Notes: a model not told the origin generated them from the sequence alone. A stretch of 54,535 nt of DNA from Hymenobacter sp. 5317J-9 (GCF_022921075.1 NZ_CP095052.1:1-54535), one strand, 5' to 3'; shown: positions 6,933 through 15,946, counted from the stretch's first letter. Translations and numbers: made by a program.

Positions 6933-6953
6933 GCCCTCCCCCGCCCCGCCCTC

Positions 6954-7454
6954 ATGCCCTACGTTCCCCGCGCGGCCGTCCCCGCCGCTTGCGCCCACTG
7001 CGGCGTGTCCTTTGCCGCCCGCCACCTGCGCCGCAAGTACTGCTGCAACTCCTGCAACGTGCTCGCCGCCCGCGCCCGCAAAAAAGCCCGCCCGGTGCCC
7101 CCGCCCGGCCCCGTCGCCTGTCCGTTGCCGGCGCACTTCCGGGCCGCGGTCGGGCCGACCCGGGCCCTGGGGGCCCCCTATCGGTTGGACCCGGCCGAGG
7201 CCGTGGACTACGCGCTGGGCCCCGAGTATTGGGTGCAGGCGCACAAGTCGCAGGCCCCGGTGAATTGGGAGGGCCACCGGCGCGGCAGCACGTACGCCAC
7301 GCGGGAGTTTTACGTCGGCGCGTCCGGCCACGTGTGGGTGCGCAGCTCGCTGGATGCCCACCGGCTCGTGTTCGTGAACGCCGTTGGGCCCCGCCTGGAA
7401 GCCTTCAGCCGCTTGTGTTGGCAAGAAGAAGACCCCGGGCCCTGGACCGAGTGA
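6954..7454 (+). CDS. Small protein with N-terminal Cys4 zinc-binding motif
   Basis: 166 residues from the ATG at 6954. The open frame continues upstream to 6570, but that part is low-complexity GC-rich sequence and a promoter-like TACCTTGG stands at 6925. The N-terminus has CAHCGVSFAARHLRRKYCCNSC, a CxxC...CxxC zinc-knuckle or ribbon of the kind found in small nucleic-acid-binding or topoisomerase-linked proteins. It is followed by a basic stretch (ARARKKARPVP). The C-terminal 90 residues (GPEYWVQAHKSQAPVNWEGHRRGSTYATREFYVGASGHVWVRSS) look like a small beta-domain. A role in nucleic-acid binding is inference. It is the last gene before the plasmid maintenance module. Confidence 0.7.
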   Translation: MPYVPRAAVPAACAHCGVSFAARHLRRKYCCNSCNVLAARARKKARPVPPPGPVACPLPAHFRAAVGPTRALGAPYRLDPAEAVDYALGPEYWVQAHKSQAPVNWEGHRRGSTYATREFYVGASGHVWVRSSLDAHRLVFVNAVGPRLEAFSRLCWQEEDPGPWTE

Positions 7455-7800
7455 TCGGACAAGTGGGAAGCGCAGGGCGCCGGATGCTCCTGCCCTCGGT
7501 CCGAGAAGCCAGGTTATGTTAAACAAGCCGGATTAGACGTCTCACTGGAGTATAAGCGGAAAACTCATTGTTAGTCCCTGCTCGATTGGTATGCATCCGC
7601 TGTTTCGCTGCCCCTAGCGTTGCTAAAACGGCTGTTACCCAAGTGCGCACTCTCGTTCCCACTCACCTTCTCTAGCCTTCGCAGCCTCGCTGGGTTATCG
7701 GTCTGGGCTTACCGATTTTCAAATGTTAGCTCGACTAGGCAGAAGAAACGCTCATTCCCATAATGCTAGCAAGACAATAATGTCATGTTGCTCATGTTTA
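7455..7800. other. Intergenic stretch without recognised feature
   Basis: I see no gene, repeat or hairpin of note here. Base composition shifts from GC-rich to AT-rich toward the partition module. Confidence 0.5.
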
Positions 7801-7810
7801 TATATTTCTT

Positions 7811-8160
7811 GTATTGCAGTATTTATCAAGTAACACTAAGCGCGAATGAACGCTCGTCTCTATAGTGATCGAACAAGGTTACCGCTTGATGCAGTGCAGT
7901 ACTGCAGGAGGGTTTCCGCCTGTGGAAACTGGAAACTCATATACAATATTCCTACTTATTGCCTGATTATAAGTTTTTTTGTGCAACAAATAGGTATTGC
8001 ACGGCGGCCACTGACATCGGCACATTGAGTATTTTTAAAAGTAAAGCACATTGGCTATTGCTGTCTTGCATTAAAGCTCTATTGACGTATTGCTCGTATT
8101 TCAGTATTGCAACACTGTTAATATTTTCGTATTGTGCGTGTTTTTGTATTGCAGTGTTGC
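7811..8160. promoter_or_regulatory. AT-rich region with repeated TATTGCA motifs upstream of parA (candidate centromere or operator)
   Basis: GTATTGCA or close variants occur at about 7811, 7994, 8103 and 8145, with shorter TATTGC forms at about 7948, 8051 and 8088. Several are followed by AGT or CAGT. Clustered short repeats directly upstream of a parA gene are the usual form of a plasmid parS or ParA-partner operator. The two small ORFs that can be drawn here have low complexity and are not supported. Confidence 0.45.
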
Positions 8161-8200
8161 CTGATGGTAGTATGTTTGTGAAGAACTCATTCCTCTTCGC

Positions 8201-8974
8201 ATGCGAATACTAACATTTGCCAACAATAAGGGAGGGGTCGGCAAGACGACTTCCGCTCTAGCTGTTGCTCACCGCTTGGCTGAACTGGGCAGCAAAGTGC
8301 TCTTCATCGATGCCGACCCGCAAGCCAATGCCAGCACGGCTTCTGGGCTGCCGGCCGAACACCCGCACCTAGGCCTGGCCCTCACGGAAGGGGAGGGAGT
8401 TCCCACTCTGGCTTCGCTCTGCTATCCGCTCAGTACGGGCTTGAGCATGGTGCGGTCGGCGCGTATCATGGCTCAGCAAGAAAAGGGCTTCGGCAATGCG
8501 CCCGATTACCAGTTCTTTTTCCGCCACCAGCTCGAAGATGTGCGGTCTCGCTTCAACTACGTCATCATCGACACCGCCCCAAACCTGGGACCACTTACCG
8601 TATCGGCACTCGTGGCCAGCGAAGCGGTATTCATTCCGTTGCAACCCAATTTATTTGGTAGCGAGGGTATGACGGCGCTCATTGAGATGGTGGCCCGTCT
8701 CAAACGCAACTTTAATCCGCAATTGCGGGTGGGAGGCATCTTTTTCACTAAATATTCGCCTACCTACCGCAAGGCCCTGCACCATCAATATGCCAGTGAC
8801 CTGCAGGCCGACCCGGCCCTGGCCGCGCTGATTATGAGCCAATCCATTCGGGAAAATGTTTCCTTGGATGAGGCCCAGAGCATGCAACGGCCCATCTATG
8901 AATGGGCCCCTAACTCCAATGGGGCCGCTGACTACCGCAGTCTCACGGACGAAATTCTCACCCGCATTTCCTAA
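8201..8974 (+). CDS. parA: ParA-type partition ATPase
   Basis: 257 residues. The deviant Walker A motif KGGVGKTT is at residues 10-17, Walker A' is VLFIDADPQANAS, and Walker B is VIIDTAPNLG. This family uses ATP-dependent DNA binding to move plasmid copies to daughter cells. No N-terminal helix-turn-helix is present, so it is of the short type Ib kind that relies on a small DNA-binding partner; the gene at 8980 encodes a suitable one. Six bases separate the two genes, implying one operon. The TATTGCA repeats upstream are the likely binding sites of the partner. Confidence 0.95.
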   Translation: MRILTFANNKGGVGKTTSALAVAHRLAELGSKVLFIDADPQANASTASGLPAEHPHLGLALTEGEGVPTLASLCYPLSTGLSMVRSARIMAQQEKGFGNAPDYQFFFRHQLEDVRSRFNYVIIDTAPNLGPLTVSALVASEAVFIPLQPNLFGSEGMTALIEMVARLKRNFNPQLRVGGIFFTKYSPTYRKALHHQYASDLQADPALAALIMSQSIRENVSLDEAQSMQRPIYEWAPNSNGAADYRSLTDEILTRIS

Positions 8975-8979
8975 TTTTT

Positions 8980-9333
8980 ATGGGCAAGCCCTCAATGACT
9001 AGCACACGCCCCCGGGTGGCCGCGAGTGCCGATGACCTGATATACGGGGTGGAATCCACTGCGGTCCCGCTTACCCCAACGGGGCCGGTGGCGCTCCCGC
9101 CGCCAGCGGAGCCGGAAGCCGTCCCAGTGAGCCGGGTGGTGTTCACCAACCAACTCAAGCCTGACGTCTACCGCGAACTGCGCCAGTACGAGTACTGGGC
9201 ACACATGGAGTTGCACGAGGTACTGCACGAGGCCCTGGTGGCTTATTTGGCCGATAAGCCCGAGGCAAAGAAAGCCCTGCCCCCTAAAGTGGCCGCCAAA
9301 ACGCTCAAGCGCCTAGTGCGCAAGCCCGATTAG
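8980..9333 (+). CDS. Small ribbon-helix-helix-like protein, probable partition partner of ParA
   Basis: 117 residues starting six bases after the parA stop. The N-terminal about 45 residues are proline-rich and probably disordered. Residues about 50-90 (VSRVVFTNQLKPDVYRELRQYEYW, then MELHEVLHEALVAYLA) have the strand-helix-helix pattern of the MetJ/Arc ribbon-helix-helix fold, as in ParG-like centromere-binding proteins. The C-terminus is basic (KKALPPKVAAKTLKRLVRKPD). In type Ib partition systems the disordered tail stimulates the ParA ATPase and the RHH domain binds parS. That role is inferred from fold pattern and position. Confidence 0.75.
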   Translation: MGKPSMTSTRPRVAASADDLIYGVESTAVPLTPTGPVALPPPAEPEAVPVSRVVFTNQLKPDVYRELRQYEYWAHMELHEVLHEALVAYLADKPEAKKALPPKVAAKTLKRLVRKPD

Positions 9334-9746
9334 CAGGCATAACCGGTAGCTGCTTACTTCTCCCAGCACCGCACACCGGAAGCCGGCCTTGCTGTAAATA
9401 GGGGAGGGGCTTTGGGGATTCGGAGCTACGCTGCTTGGTAGCTTAGCCAAGTGTCCCACACTATTCCCTTCTGGAGCCGAAACAGACAGGAAGAATATCA
9501 GCAGATCGTAGAACTTCAAAAACTGCTTTGCAATGACCTGTAAGTTAGCGTTTTATGGCGACAGTAGGCATACCAGTAGGCTACCTTACCGCCGCGCCGC
9601 CGCCGCCCGAAAACTAACTGCGTTTTGAGGCTCTGTTTTTAAAGAAATAATTCACAAAAAAGCTAGCTCTTTAGAAGATTAAGCTATATTAGAAGTATTA
9701 CCCCACCCACAATCAGTTGATTATCCGTGTTTTGAAAGCGATATGT
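9334..9746. other. Intergenic stretch between partition genes and iterons
   Basis: No gene is supported. The last 150 bases are AT-rich with runs such as AAAGAAATAATTCACAAAAAAG, suitable for the melting region of an iteron origin. Confidence 0.4.
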
Positions 9747-9946
9747 GTAACCAAAAAGACGGCAACCGTAACCAAAAAGACGGCAACCGTAACCAAAAAG
9801 ACGGCAACCGTAACCAAAAAGACGTTGGGCCCTGGTTTACCTGTAACTAAAAAGACGGAGCCTGTAACCAAAAAGACGTTGCCCCTTTGTTCTAAGTGTA
9901 ACCAAAAAGACGTTGGTACCCTGCTCTATCTGTAACCAAAAAGACG
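9747..9946 (+). repeat. Eight iterons of the replication origin (oriV)
   Basis: GTAACCAAAAAGACG starts at 9747, 9768, 9789, 9810, 9843 (one mismatch, AACT), 9864, 9898 and 9932. Spacings are 21, 21, 21, 33, 21, 34 and 34 bases, close to two or three helical turns, so all sites face the same side of the DNA. The last iteron ends eight bases before the initiator ATG, so Rep binding should also repress its own gene. Confidence 0.92.
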
Positions 9947-9953
9947 GCACTCA

Positions 9954-11141
9954 ATGCAACCGAAAGAGAACACCAACCAGCAGCTTGCTCAACATAACGC
10001 GCTGATTAACGCCCGTTTTTCGATGATACCGCTGCAGATGCGGCTGTTCGTGTCTATGCTGGCTCGTCAGGACTTCGGACAAACCGAGTTCCGCAGTCAC
10101 CTTATTCCCATCAAAGAATTGATTCTCGATTCCCAAGGAGGTTCGGCCTACGAACGGGTGAATGCTATGTGCCAGAACATCATGGAGTTTAAAATCTACA
10201 TAGAGAAGCTGGAGCCCCAAACCCGTCGTCGCACCAAAAAACCGGCCTTTACTTACATCAATCTGATTTCGACTGCCAGTTGGGAGCCCGAACTGGGTGG
10301 GGTTGTGGCCAGCTTCAACGTGGATGCCCTGCCCTATTTACTGCAACTTCAAGAGGCCGGTAACTTTACTCTGGCCGACCTGAAGGAGGTCCAAAAGCTC
10401 AAAAGCCCCTCCGCACTGCGCATTTACTGGTTGCTGAAAGAATACGCGGAATTTGGCCGTCGCACCATGAGCGTGCAGGAGCTGCGGTTCGTGCTTGATG
10501 TGCAGGACCATGAATACCCCCAATTCCGGAGCTTCAAGGCAAAAATACTGGAACCTGCCCGCGACCAACTTTCCGTCACCGATATACCCTTTTCTTACGA
10601 GGTGCAACGGCAAGGCAAGGTAGTGCAACGGGTTAGCTTTCAGTTTGCGCGTAAGGCCCCGGCCAAGAAAGCACCCGTTTTGCCGATAGAATCCTGGGCT
10701 ACCGCGCTGCTGGAACTGGGGTTGAAGCCCGACAGCATCAAACAAGTGGAAGACCAGCTAAAAGCTAAAGAATACGACGAGGGCTACTTGCGCTTCGTCG
10801 TCGAAAGAGTTGGATCGCAGCACCGGCTGGGAAAGATTAAAAAGCCTGCCGGGGCCATTTACAAAGCATTGGTAGAAAAATATCTGTTGCCGGATTACCT
10901 AGAGAGCCAACGCGCAGTTGCTCCACCAAAAAAGGCAAAGGCAGTGGCTGCCAAAAAAGCGGCGCCGGCTATTGAAGTTGCTTACTTAGTGGCCGACGTA
11001 CGGGCCATGTACGACAACCCTGGACCCTTTGCCAAGAAAGACCGTCTGCCTACCTTCGAGGAGCATTTGCAGGCGATTTACCTATCCCAAGGGTTTAGCT
11101 TTGAAGAACGCGGCGGTCAAAAATGGCTTGTGAAAAAGTAA
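9954..11141 (+). CDS. repB: Rep_3 family plasmid replication initiator (RepB-like)
   Basis: 395 residues. The N-terminal part follows the Rep_3 pattern: NALINARFSMIPLQMRLFVSMLARQD, then FRSHLIPIKELI, then the second winged-helix domain with LKEVQKLKSPSALRIYWLLKEYAEFGRRTMSVQELRFVLDV. These domains bind iterons and open the origin. A lysine/alanine linker (PPKKAKAVAAKKAAPAIE) near residue 325 joins an extra C-terminal region of about 65 residues that is not part of the core initiator. It follows eight iterons directly. Together with parA this defines the window as belonging to a low-copy, theta-replicating plasmid or secondary replicon. Confidence 0.93.
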   Translation: MQPKENTNQQLAQHNALINARFSMIPLQMRLFVSMLARQDFGQTEFRSHLIPIKELILDSQGGSAYERVNAMCQNIMEFKIYIEKLEPQTRRRTKKPAFTYINLISTASWEPELGGVVASFNVDALPYLLQLQEAGNFTLADLKEVQKLKSPSALRIYWLLKEYAEFGRRTMSVQELRFVLDVQDHEYPQFRSFKAKILEPARDQLSVTDIPFSYEVQRQGKVVQRVSFQFARKAPAKKAPVLPIESWATALLELGLKPDSIKQVEDQLKAKEYDEGYLRFVVERVGSQHRLGKIKKPAGAIYKALVEKYLLPDYLESQRAVAPPKKAKAVAAKKAAPAIEVAYLVADVRAMYDNPGPFAKKDRLPTFEEHLQAIYLSQGFSFEERGGQKWLVKK

Positions 11142-11911
11142 AGAAATGATAGAGCCACTGATTAGGAGTACCGAAGTCTGAAAACAAAAATTGTGAAAGT
11201 TTATTTTGGCTTTTCTCGGGAAGACTGTTTGTTAGTTTGATTTAGTGCAGACCTCCTAAAAAAAGCAGTTAATACTAAATCAATCAGCAACTTGAGTGCA
11301 AAATCCCAATAGTTTCTAACAGTAGCTTCAGCGCCCGAGCAACGGGGGTATAAAAGGGTACAATACGGATCGCTATTTTATGCTTTTTTATACTAGTAAT
11401 CAATTGTTTGTCAAGTGTTTGATTGCCGGGACGGGTATAGCTTAACCTTGTTATTCCCGTACGCTTGCCAAAGAATTTGTTCGTGCCCCACTTATTCAGT
11501 GCTGGCACTGATGCGCAGTGTGATACAAACCGGTAACCTTGTCACATGTAAGTTTGCCCCGGCCCGCCGCTGCCAGCAGTTTCAGGGGCATAGGCAAAGC
11601 GTTGCGGAAATTGCGTTGCAGAGCCGCGGCGGGAATGGCAACGCCGTTGCCGGTAAGAAGACCCACGACGGTCCACCCTTTTATGGCGCGTTCGTCCACC
11701 AACGAACCGCAGAAGGAATGAATTTCCGAATGATGCTCATGCCGCCGACACGCCACCACGCGGAACGCAAAAAGCGAAGGCACATCTGGTGCGACAAGGG
11801 CACGTGCTGCGCTTTCGCCACCGAGGGCCCTGCGAGACGTCCACCGGCCTGCCTCGCTCAAGAGCGTCCAAAAACTGGTGTGAGACAACCACGAAGTTGA
11901 CACGGGTTCAT
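11142..11911. other. Intergenic region after the replication module
   Basis: Two overlapping opposite-strand ORFs (11415-11900 plus, 11496-11903 minus) can be drawn. Neither has a recognisable motif, good start context or conserved-looking composition. The minus-strand one contains VVGLLTGNGVAIPAAALQRNF, which could be a decayed gene. I treat the region as non-coding or degenerate. Confidence 0.35.
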
Positions 11912-11919
11912 TACCTTAG
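11912..11919 (+). promoter_or_regulatory. Candidate promoter -7 box of the CHAT operon
   Basis: TACCTTAG, with a TTGAC 15 bases upstream. It lies about 170 bases before the start of the first CHAT-system gene, leaving a long leader. Confidence 0.35.
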
Positions 11920-12088
11920 CCAACATCATGGTTTTCGTTTCCATGGCTTGGCCAACGCAGGTGTGCAGATTATCATTGCCCGTTCTCAGGAGATGAGTTC
12001 AGCTAACACTTGCTCCGTTCCGGCACCGGTCATTCCAACACCATTCAGGGCTGCCTGATTGGTAAAGCCACAAAATGCCAATGTTGCC

Positions 12089-13621
12089 ATGGACGATACA
12101 CGACTATTGGAATCCTATTCCGCAGAGGAAAAAATGGCGTACTTGAGCGCCATTGCCAGCTTAGCCACAGCCGATCGTCAGGCTTCTGCGGCCGAAACCG
12201 AGTTTTTGCAAGCCTTGGTCCACCTGGCGGGCCTGGAAGGGGAAGCAGGGCAGCAAGTGCTAGCCGCCGCGCAGGATGCCACCAACCAAAGCATTCAACG
12301 GGACTTAGATGTTCTAAAAACCAGCGACTTGCGCTTTCCACTGGTGGCCGACCTCATTAGCTTTGCGCGAGCCGACGGGGAATATGCCGATGGGGAAGAA
12401 GCCATGATTGGCAAAATGGCGCAGTACCTGGGTATCAGTCAGCAGCAAAAACAAACGCTGGAAACGGTGGTCGACCAAGCCGCCACCGTACCGCACGATC
12501 CACAAGACCTGGCCAAGCGAGGTTTCTTCGACCGCATCGGCGATATGCTTTCCTCCATGGGCATCCCGAAAAGCGCCCTCATGACCGGCATGCTCGGCGT
12601 GGTGGCCCCCGTGGCGATTTCGCGCGTGATGAGCGGCGGCAACAACCAGGGCAGGGGCAGCCTCTTGGGCGGCAGGGGCGGCGGTAGCCTGGGTGGCTTG
12701 CTGGGAGGCGCGGCATATAGCGGCTTGGGTAGCATGCTGGGCGGCATGCTGGGCGGCACTGGCGGGGGCAACGGCGTCCAAGGCAGTATGCTCGGCGGCC
12801 TCCCCGGCGGTTCGCTGGGCGGCTCAATGGGAGGCGGAGGGGGCGGACCACAACCTGTGCACGCCACGGATGAGCCACGCTTAATGGCGTACGATGTACG
12901 CGGGTTAAGCGATCGCTCCGGCTCGACCGTCTTGGTTAGAGGTGAAAAGATCTTTCATAGTGAGTTCGTTAAAAATGCGCCTCTACTGGATCTCCTCAAG
13001 GCCGGCAGCAGTGTGCCGGCCAGCATCTGGGATGAGATTCACCACGGGGTGCGGGGACCAGACGGGAACGGCAACCAGTCAAGTGAAGGGTCAGAGGCCC
13101 TGGATTCAACCCAGACAACGGCATCAGAACCAGAAGAAAACCGCCAGCTGCTGGTGGAAACCCAGGAACAAGTGCGCCCGACGGAACCCTTTGCGCTGAC
13201 AGTGCAAGTAGTGACCGAAGCCCTTGCCGCCGGCCCCGGTGCAGGGGTGGCAGCCTTTCCTGCGGGCTTTGTTGGGCAAGTGGACCTGGACGTTAAAGCA
13301 CCGGGGCTGCACCTGATGAGCCCCAGTTTTCAGCAGCTCGACGTCCCCGCACGCGGCGACTCGGACAGGGTGCGGTTCTTGTTGCGCGCAGCAGTCGCAG
13401 GCACCTACCGCATTCGCGTCGACGCGTGGAATGGCGCGGCCTATTTGACCAGCGTGGAGGTAATCGTCAAGGCAGAAGCTGCGCAGGCGGAAACAAGCGC
13501 GCTGCCCCTGCTTCCGCCCCATTCGCCGCAGCCAGTGGCGGAACCCTTACCTCTCCCGGCGAGGGCACGGCGCGCACGGCCTTGGGTTGGCGTGCCCCGG
13601 AGCCCGACGAGTACACGCTGA
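12089..13621 (+). CDS. TerB-like/Gly-rich N-terminal part of CHAT protease 1 (frame broken before the CHAT domain)
   Basis: From ATG 12089 (a TTG at 12059 is in frame). Residues about 12-125 are TerB-like: helices with acidic motifs (SLATADRQASAAETEFL, FARADGEYADGEEAMIGKMA). TerB domains occur in tellurite- and phage-stress systems. A hydrophobic segment at 165-182 and a Gly-rich stretch at 183-255 follow, then an unknown domain, then a beta-sandwich at about 365-470 ending in RIRVDAWNGAAYLTSVEVIV. The protein at 15947 has the equivalent TIEINAWNGPVQVCSLTVSI. After about residue 472 the frame turns into nonsense and stops at 13621, while the CHAT domain continues in the -1 frame. One extra C in the C-run at 13505-13508 would fuse both parts into an 846-residue protein. 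Confidence 0.8.
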   Translation: MDDTRLLESYSAEEKMAYLSAIASLATADRQASAAETEFLQALVHLAGLEGEAGQQVLAAAQDATNQSIQRDLDVLKTSDLRFPLVADLISFARADGEYADGEEAMIGKMAQYLGISQQQKQTLETVVDQAATVPHDPQDLAKRGFFDRIGDMLSSMGIPKSALMTGMLGVVAPVAISRVMSGGNNQGRGSLLGGRGGGSLGGLLGGAAYSGLGSMLGGMLGGTGGGNGVQGSMLGGLPGGSLGGSMGGGGGGPQPVHATDEPRLMAYDVRGLSDRSGSTVLVRGEKIFHSEFVKNAPLLDLLKAGSSVPASIWDEIHHGVRGPDGNGNQSSEGSEALDSTQTTASEPEENRQLLVETQEQVRPTEPFALTVQVVTEALAAGPGAGVAAFPAGFVGQVDLDVKAPGLHLMSPSFQQLDVPARGDSDRVRFLLRAAVAGTYRIRVDAWNGAAYLTSVEVIVKAEAAQAETSALPLLPPHSPQPVAEPLPLPARARRARPWVGVPRSPTSTR

Positions 13622-14628
13622 CGGTGGAGTACGACTCCGACCGGCGGACCCACACGTTCCGCCTGCTGCGCGGGGGCGAGCTCCTGCCGCCCATGGAAAG
13701 TGCCCCGCTCGTGGGCACCCGGGAACAGGTCCTCAGCGGACTGAACGAAGTGATGAACGAACTGGCGCGCAACAAGCCGCGCTACGATTATGCGCAGGCG
13801 CGCGATTGGCTGGAAGGTAAGGGAGCCCAAATGTTCCGCCAGCTCCTGCCCAAAGAACTGCAACAGGTGCTCTGGGAGGCCCGCCACCGGATGGCGCGGT
13901 TGAACATCATCGCGCCGGGGGGCCAACTGCCTTGGGAGATGCTCTTCCTGATGGACCCGGACCCGGCGCCGGACAGCACCGACCCGGGCCTTTTCTTGGC
14001 CGACGCCACGGTCGTGGTGCGCTGGCTCTACGGGGAAGGCGCCCCGGCCCTGATTCAGCGGGCGCCGGCCTACGTCGTCATCCCCGCCAATTCGCCGCCC
14101 AGCGCCCAACAAGAGCAAGCGTCGGTCGCCATGGTCTGCGGCCCGCCCACGCTGGTGTCGGATCTGAATGGCCTGCGCGACCTAACCCGTAACGGGACGT
14201 TTCGCTGGCTGCACTTCGCTTCCCACAACATCACCTTGCCCGGCCAGTTCGGCACGTCGTACATTCCCTTTGGCAATTCGCCGTTCAGCCAGGAGCTGAT
14301 GGAAAGCATTCCCGCCCGGCGCTACGCCGCGAACCGACCATTAGTGTTCATGAACGCCTGCACCACGGCCGGCGCGCAGCCCTTGTTCACCGAAACCACC
14401 GGCTGGGCTGACACTTTCCTCAAGCGCGGCGCCGCGGCGTTTGTCGGGTCGCTGTGGGAGGTGCGCGACCAAAGCGCCGCGGCGTTTGCCCACGCCTTTT
14501 ACCAAGCCCTAAAAGAGGGCCGGAACCTGGGGAATGCCCTGCGGGCGGCCCGGGCCGCGCTCGACCCGGGCGACCCCACCTACTTGGCGTATGCGCTCTA
14601 TGGAAACCCGCGCGCCACCTTGCAGTAA
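13426..14628 (+). CDS. CHAT-domain caspase-like protease 1, C-terminal part
   Basis: The open frame starts at a GTG at 13426, inside the beta-sandwich of the upstream frame, so this is not a natural start; the meaningful sequence begins near 13510 (SAPFAAASGGTLTSPGEGT). From GWRAPEPDEYTLTVEYD onward it aligns with the CHAT protein at 15947 through its whole length. CHAT domains are cysteine proteases of the caspase/separase clan. The catalytic His is in WLHFASHN (codon at 14224) and the catalytic Cys in FMNACTTAG (codon at 14359), 45 residues apart as in the paralogue. The end, FVGSLWEVRDQSAAAFAHAFY...LAYALYGNP, is typical of CHAT. The hydrolase gene starts 15 bases after the stop. Confidence 0.88.
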   Translation: MEWRGLFDQRGGNRQGRSCAGGNKRAAPASAPFAAASGGTLTSPGEGTARTALGWRAPEPDEYTLTVEYDSDRRTHTFRLLRGGELLPPMESAPLVGTREQVLSGLNEVMNELARNKPRYDYAQARDWLEGKGAQMFRQLLPKELQQVLWEARHRMARLNIIAPGGQLPWEMLFLMDPDPAPDSTDPGLFLADATVVVRWLYGEGAPALIQRAPAYVVIPANSPPSAQQEQASVAMVCGPPTLVSDLNGLRDLTRNGTFRWLHFASHNITLPGQFGTSYIPFGNSPFSQELMESIPARRYAANRPLVFMNACTTAGAQPLFTETTGWADTFLKRGAAAFVGSLWEVRDQSAAAFAHAFYQALKEGRNLGNALRAARAALDPGDPTYLAYALYGNPRATLQ

Positions 14629-14643
14629 TTTTTCCTCCTTCCC

Positions 14644-15912
14644 ATGGCCGAACCCATCGTAGTTATCCACGGCGTCGCCAACCGCGACCGAGCCGCATTC
14701 GAAGAAAGCGTAGCCTACTTGCAGCACGAATTGGGACCGGCGTGGCAGCTGTTGCCCGTCTTTTGGGGCGACTTGGGCGGCCAGGGCACCGACATCAACG
14801 ACTGCCTGCCCGTACTGCGCGAGGGCGAATGGGGCGTGCGGGCGGCAGGCGTCCGGGGCGCCGGGGCATTGCCGGCGCCGTTTCCCTCGCTGCCAGCCGA
14901 TGCCCTGGGCGCAGGGCAGACGTCGAACGAGACGCGCGCCGAACTCATTGCGGCGGCGGCCACCAACGGGGGGGCGATGGTGCGCGGCGTGGTCACCGAC
15001 GACCACGTGAAACGAGCCGCCGAGCAGGAGTTACCCACCACCAAGGTGCTCCAATACTTGGACGACGAAGCTGTGTTCCAAGATTTGGGAAAAGCCATCC
15101 GCGCCGCTCTTGAGAGCGCCGATGCCGCCGTCAACCCGTCGGCCGCGCCAGGGGACGAACTCGTGCGCGGCGCGGGAGGAACCGCCGCTTCTGAAATAAG
15201 CGACGATCAAGTGCGGGGGCTGCTCGATCCGTTGACTAAGGCCGCCCGCAACGTCATCCACGCGGTGGACGACATTTTGGGCCGGACGCTGGGCAACCGC
15301 TTAGGCCAGCTCAATCAGCGCTTGCGCGGGGGCGTTATGCCCCCGTTGAGTGCTTTCTTCGGGGACATCATCGTGTACCAACGCAACCGCGCGCGCATTC
15401 AGCAGCGCATCTGGGACGCGCTGGCGCCCTACGGTGCGGGCTGCGGCACCGCCGCGAAGCCCGTTCATGTCGTGGCGCACAGCCTGGGCGGCGTCATCGC
15501 GTTCGATGCGGCCGTGCAGCGGGAGCAGCCCCTGTGGATGAAGTCGTTCACCACTTTCGGAAGCCAGTCGGCCTTTTTTCACATCGTGGACCCGCGCGAG
15601 ACGCTGACAACCTACCGAAAGGATTTTCCTGTTACCCTTCCTCCCACCATTGCCAAGTGGACCAATTTGTGGGACACGGTCGACTTGCTAGCCTTCACGG
15701 CCGGCACGGTGTTTCGATTGCACGACGGCAGCCGCCCCAAAGACACGCCGTTGCGTGACCTGCTGAGCCAGATCATCGACGAAAAAGCGTGGATGCACTC
15801 CGTGTATTGGCGCGAAGCCGTCGATGCCAACCCCACCGCGTTGGTCAAGGCCATCAAAGAATCAGTAGCTGAAGACACGCATTGGAATAGTCCAGAAGCC
15901 AAGAGTAATTAA
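14644..15912 (+). CDS. Alpha/beta-hydrolase (lipase-like) between two CHAT proteases
   Basis: 422 residues from the ATG at 14644. The N-terminus PIVVIHGVANRDRAAFEESVAYL is the first strand and HG loop of the alpha/beta-hydrolase fold. The nucleophile elbow is AHSLGG, with Ser at residue 280. A long helical insertion (about residues 80-230) separates the first strands from the core. The last part (WTNLWDTVDLLAF, HSVYWREAVDAN) probably supplies the acid and His of the triad, His being in MHSVYW. No signal peptide is present, so it should act in the cytoplasm or on the inner face of the membrane. Lipase-like hydrolases are common effectors in conflict systems. Position between two CHAT genes, with gaps of 15 and 34 bases, suggests it is regulated or cleaved by them; that is inference. 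Confidence 0.85.
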   Translation: MAEPIVVIHGVANRDRAAFEESVAYLQHELGPAWQLLPVFWGDLGGQGTDINDCLPVLREGEWGVRAAGVRGAGALPAPFPSLPADALGAGQTSNETRAELIAAAATNGGAMVRGVVTDDHVKRAAEQELPTTKVLQYLDDEAVFQDLGKAIRAALESADAAVNPSAAPGDELVRGAGGTAASEISDDQVRGLLDPLTKAARNVIHAVDDILGRTLGNRLGQLNQRLRGGVMPPLSAFFGDIIVYQRNRARIQQRIWDALAPYGAGCGTAAKPVHVVAHSLGGVIAFDAAVQREQPLWMKSFTTFGSQSAFFHIVDPRETLTTYRKDFPVTLPPTIAKWTNLWDTVDLLAFTAGTVFRLHDGSRPKDTPLRDLLSQIIDEKAWMHSVYWREAVDANPTALVKAIKESVAEDTHWNSPEAKSN

Positions 15913-15946
15913 GAGTAATAATGTTGCATCTACTCGATATTATATA

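Noticed and set aside
7846..8213. Two small ORFs upstream of parA
   Set aside because: AT-rich, low complexity, and they overlap the repeated TATTGCA region.
9747..9946. CRISPR-like array of 15-bp repeats
   Set aside because: Spacers are six to nineteen bases and the array abuts a Rep_3 initiator; these are iterons.
11415..11903. Overlapping ORFs of 161 and 135 residues
   Set aside because: No motif, weak composition, opposite strands overlapping; possibly a decayed gene but unsupported.
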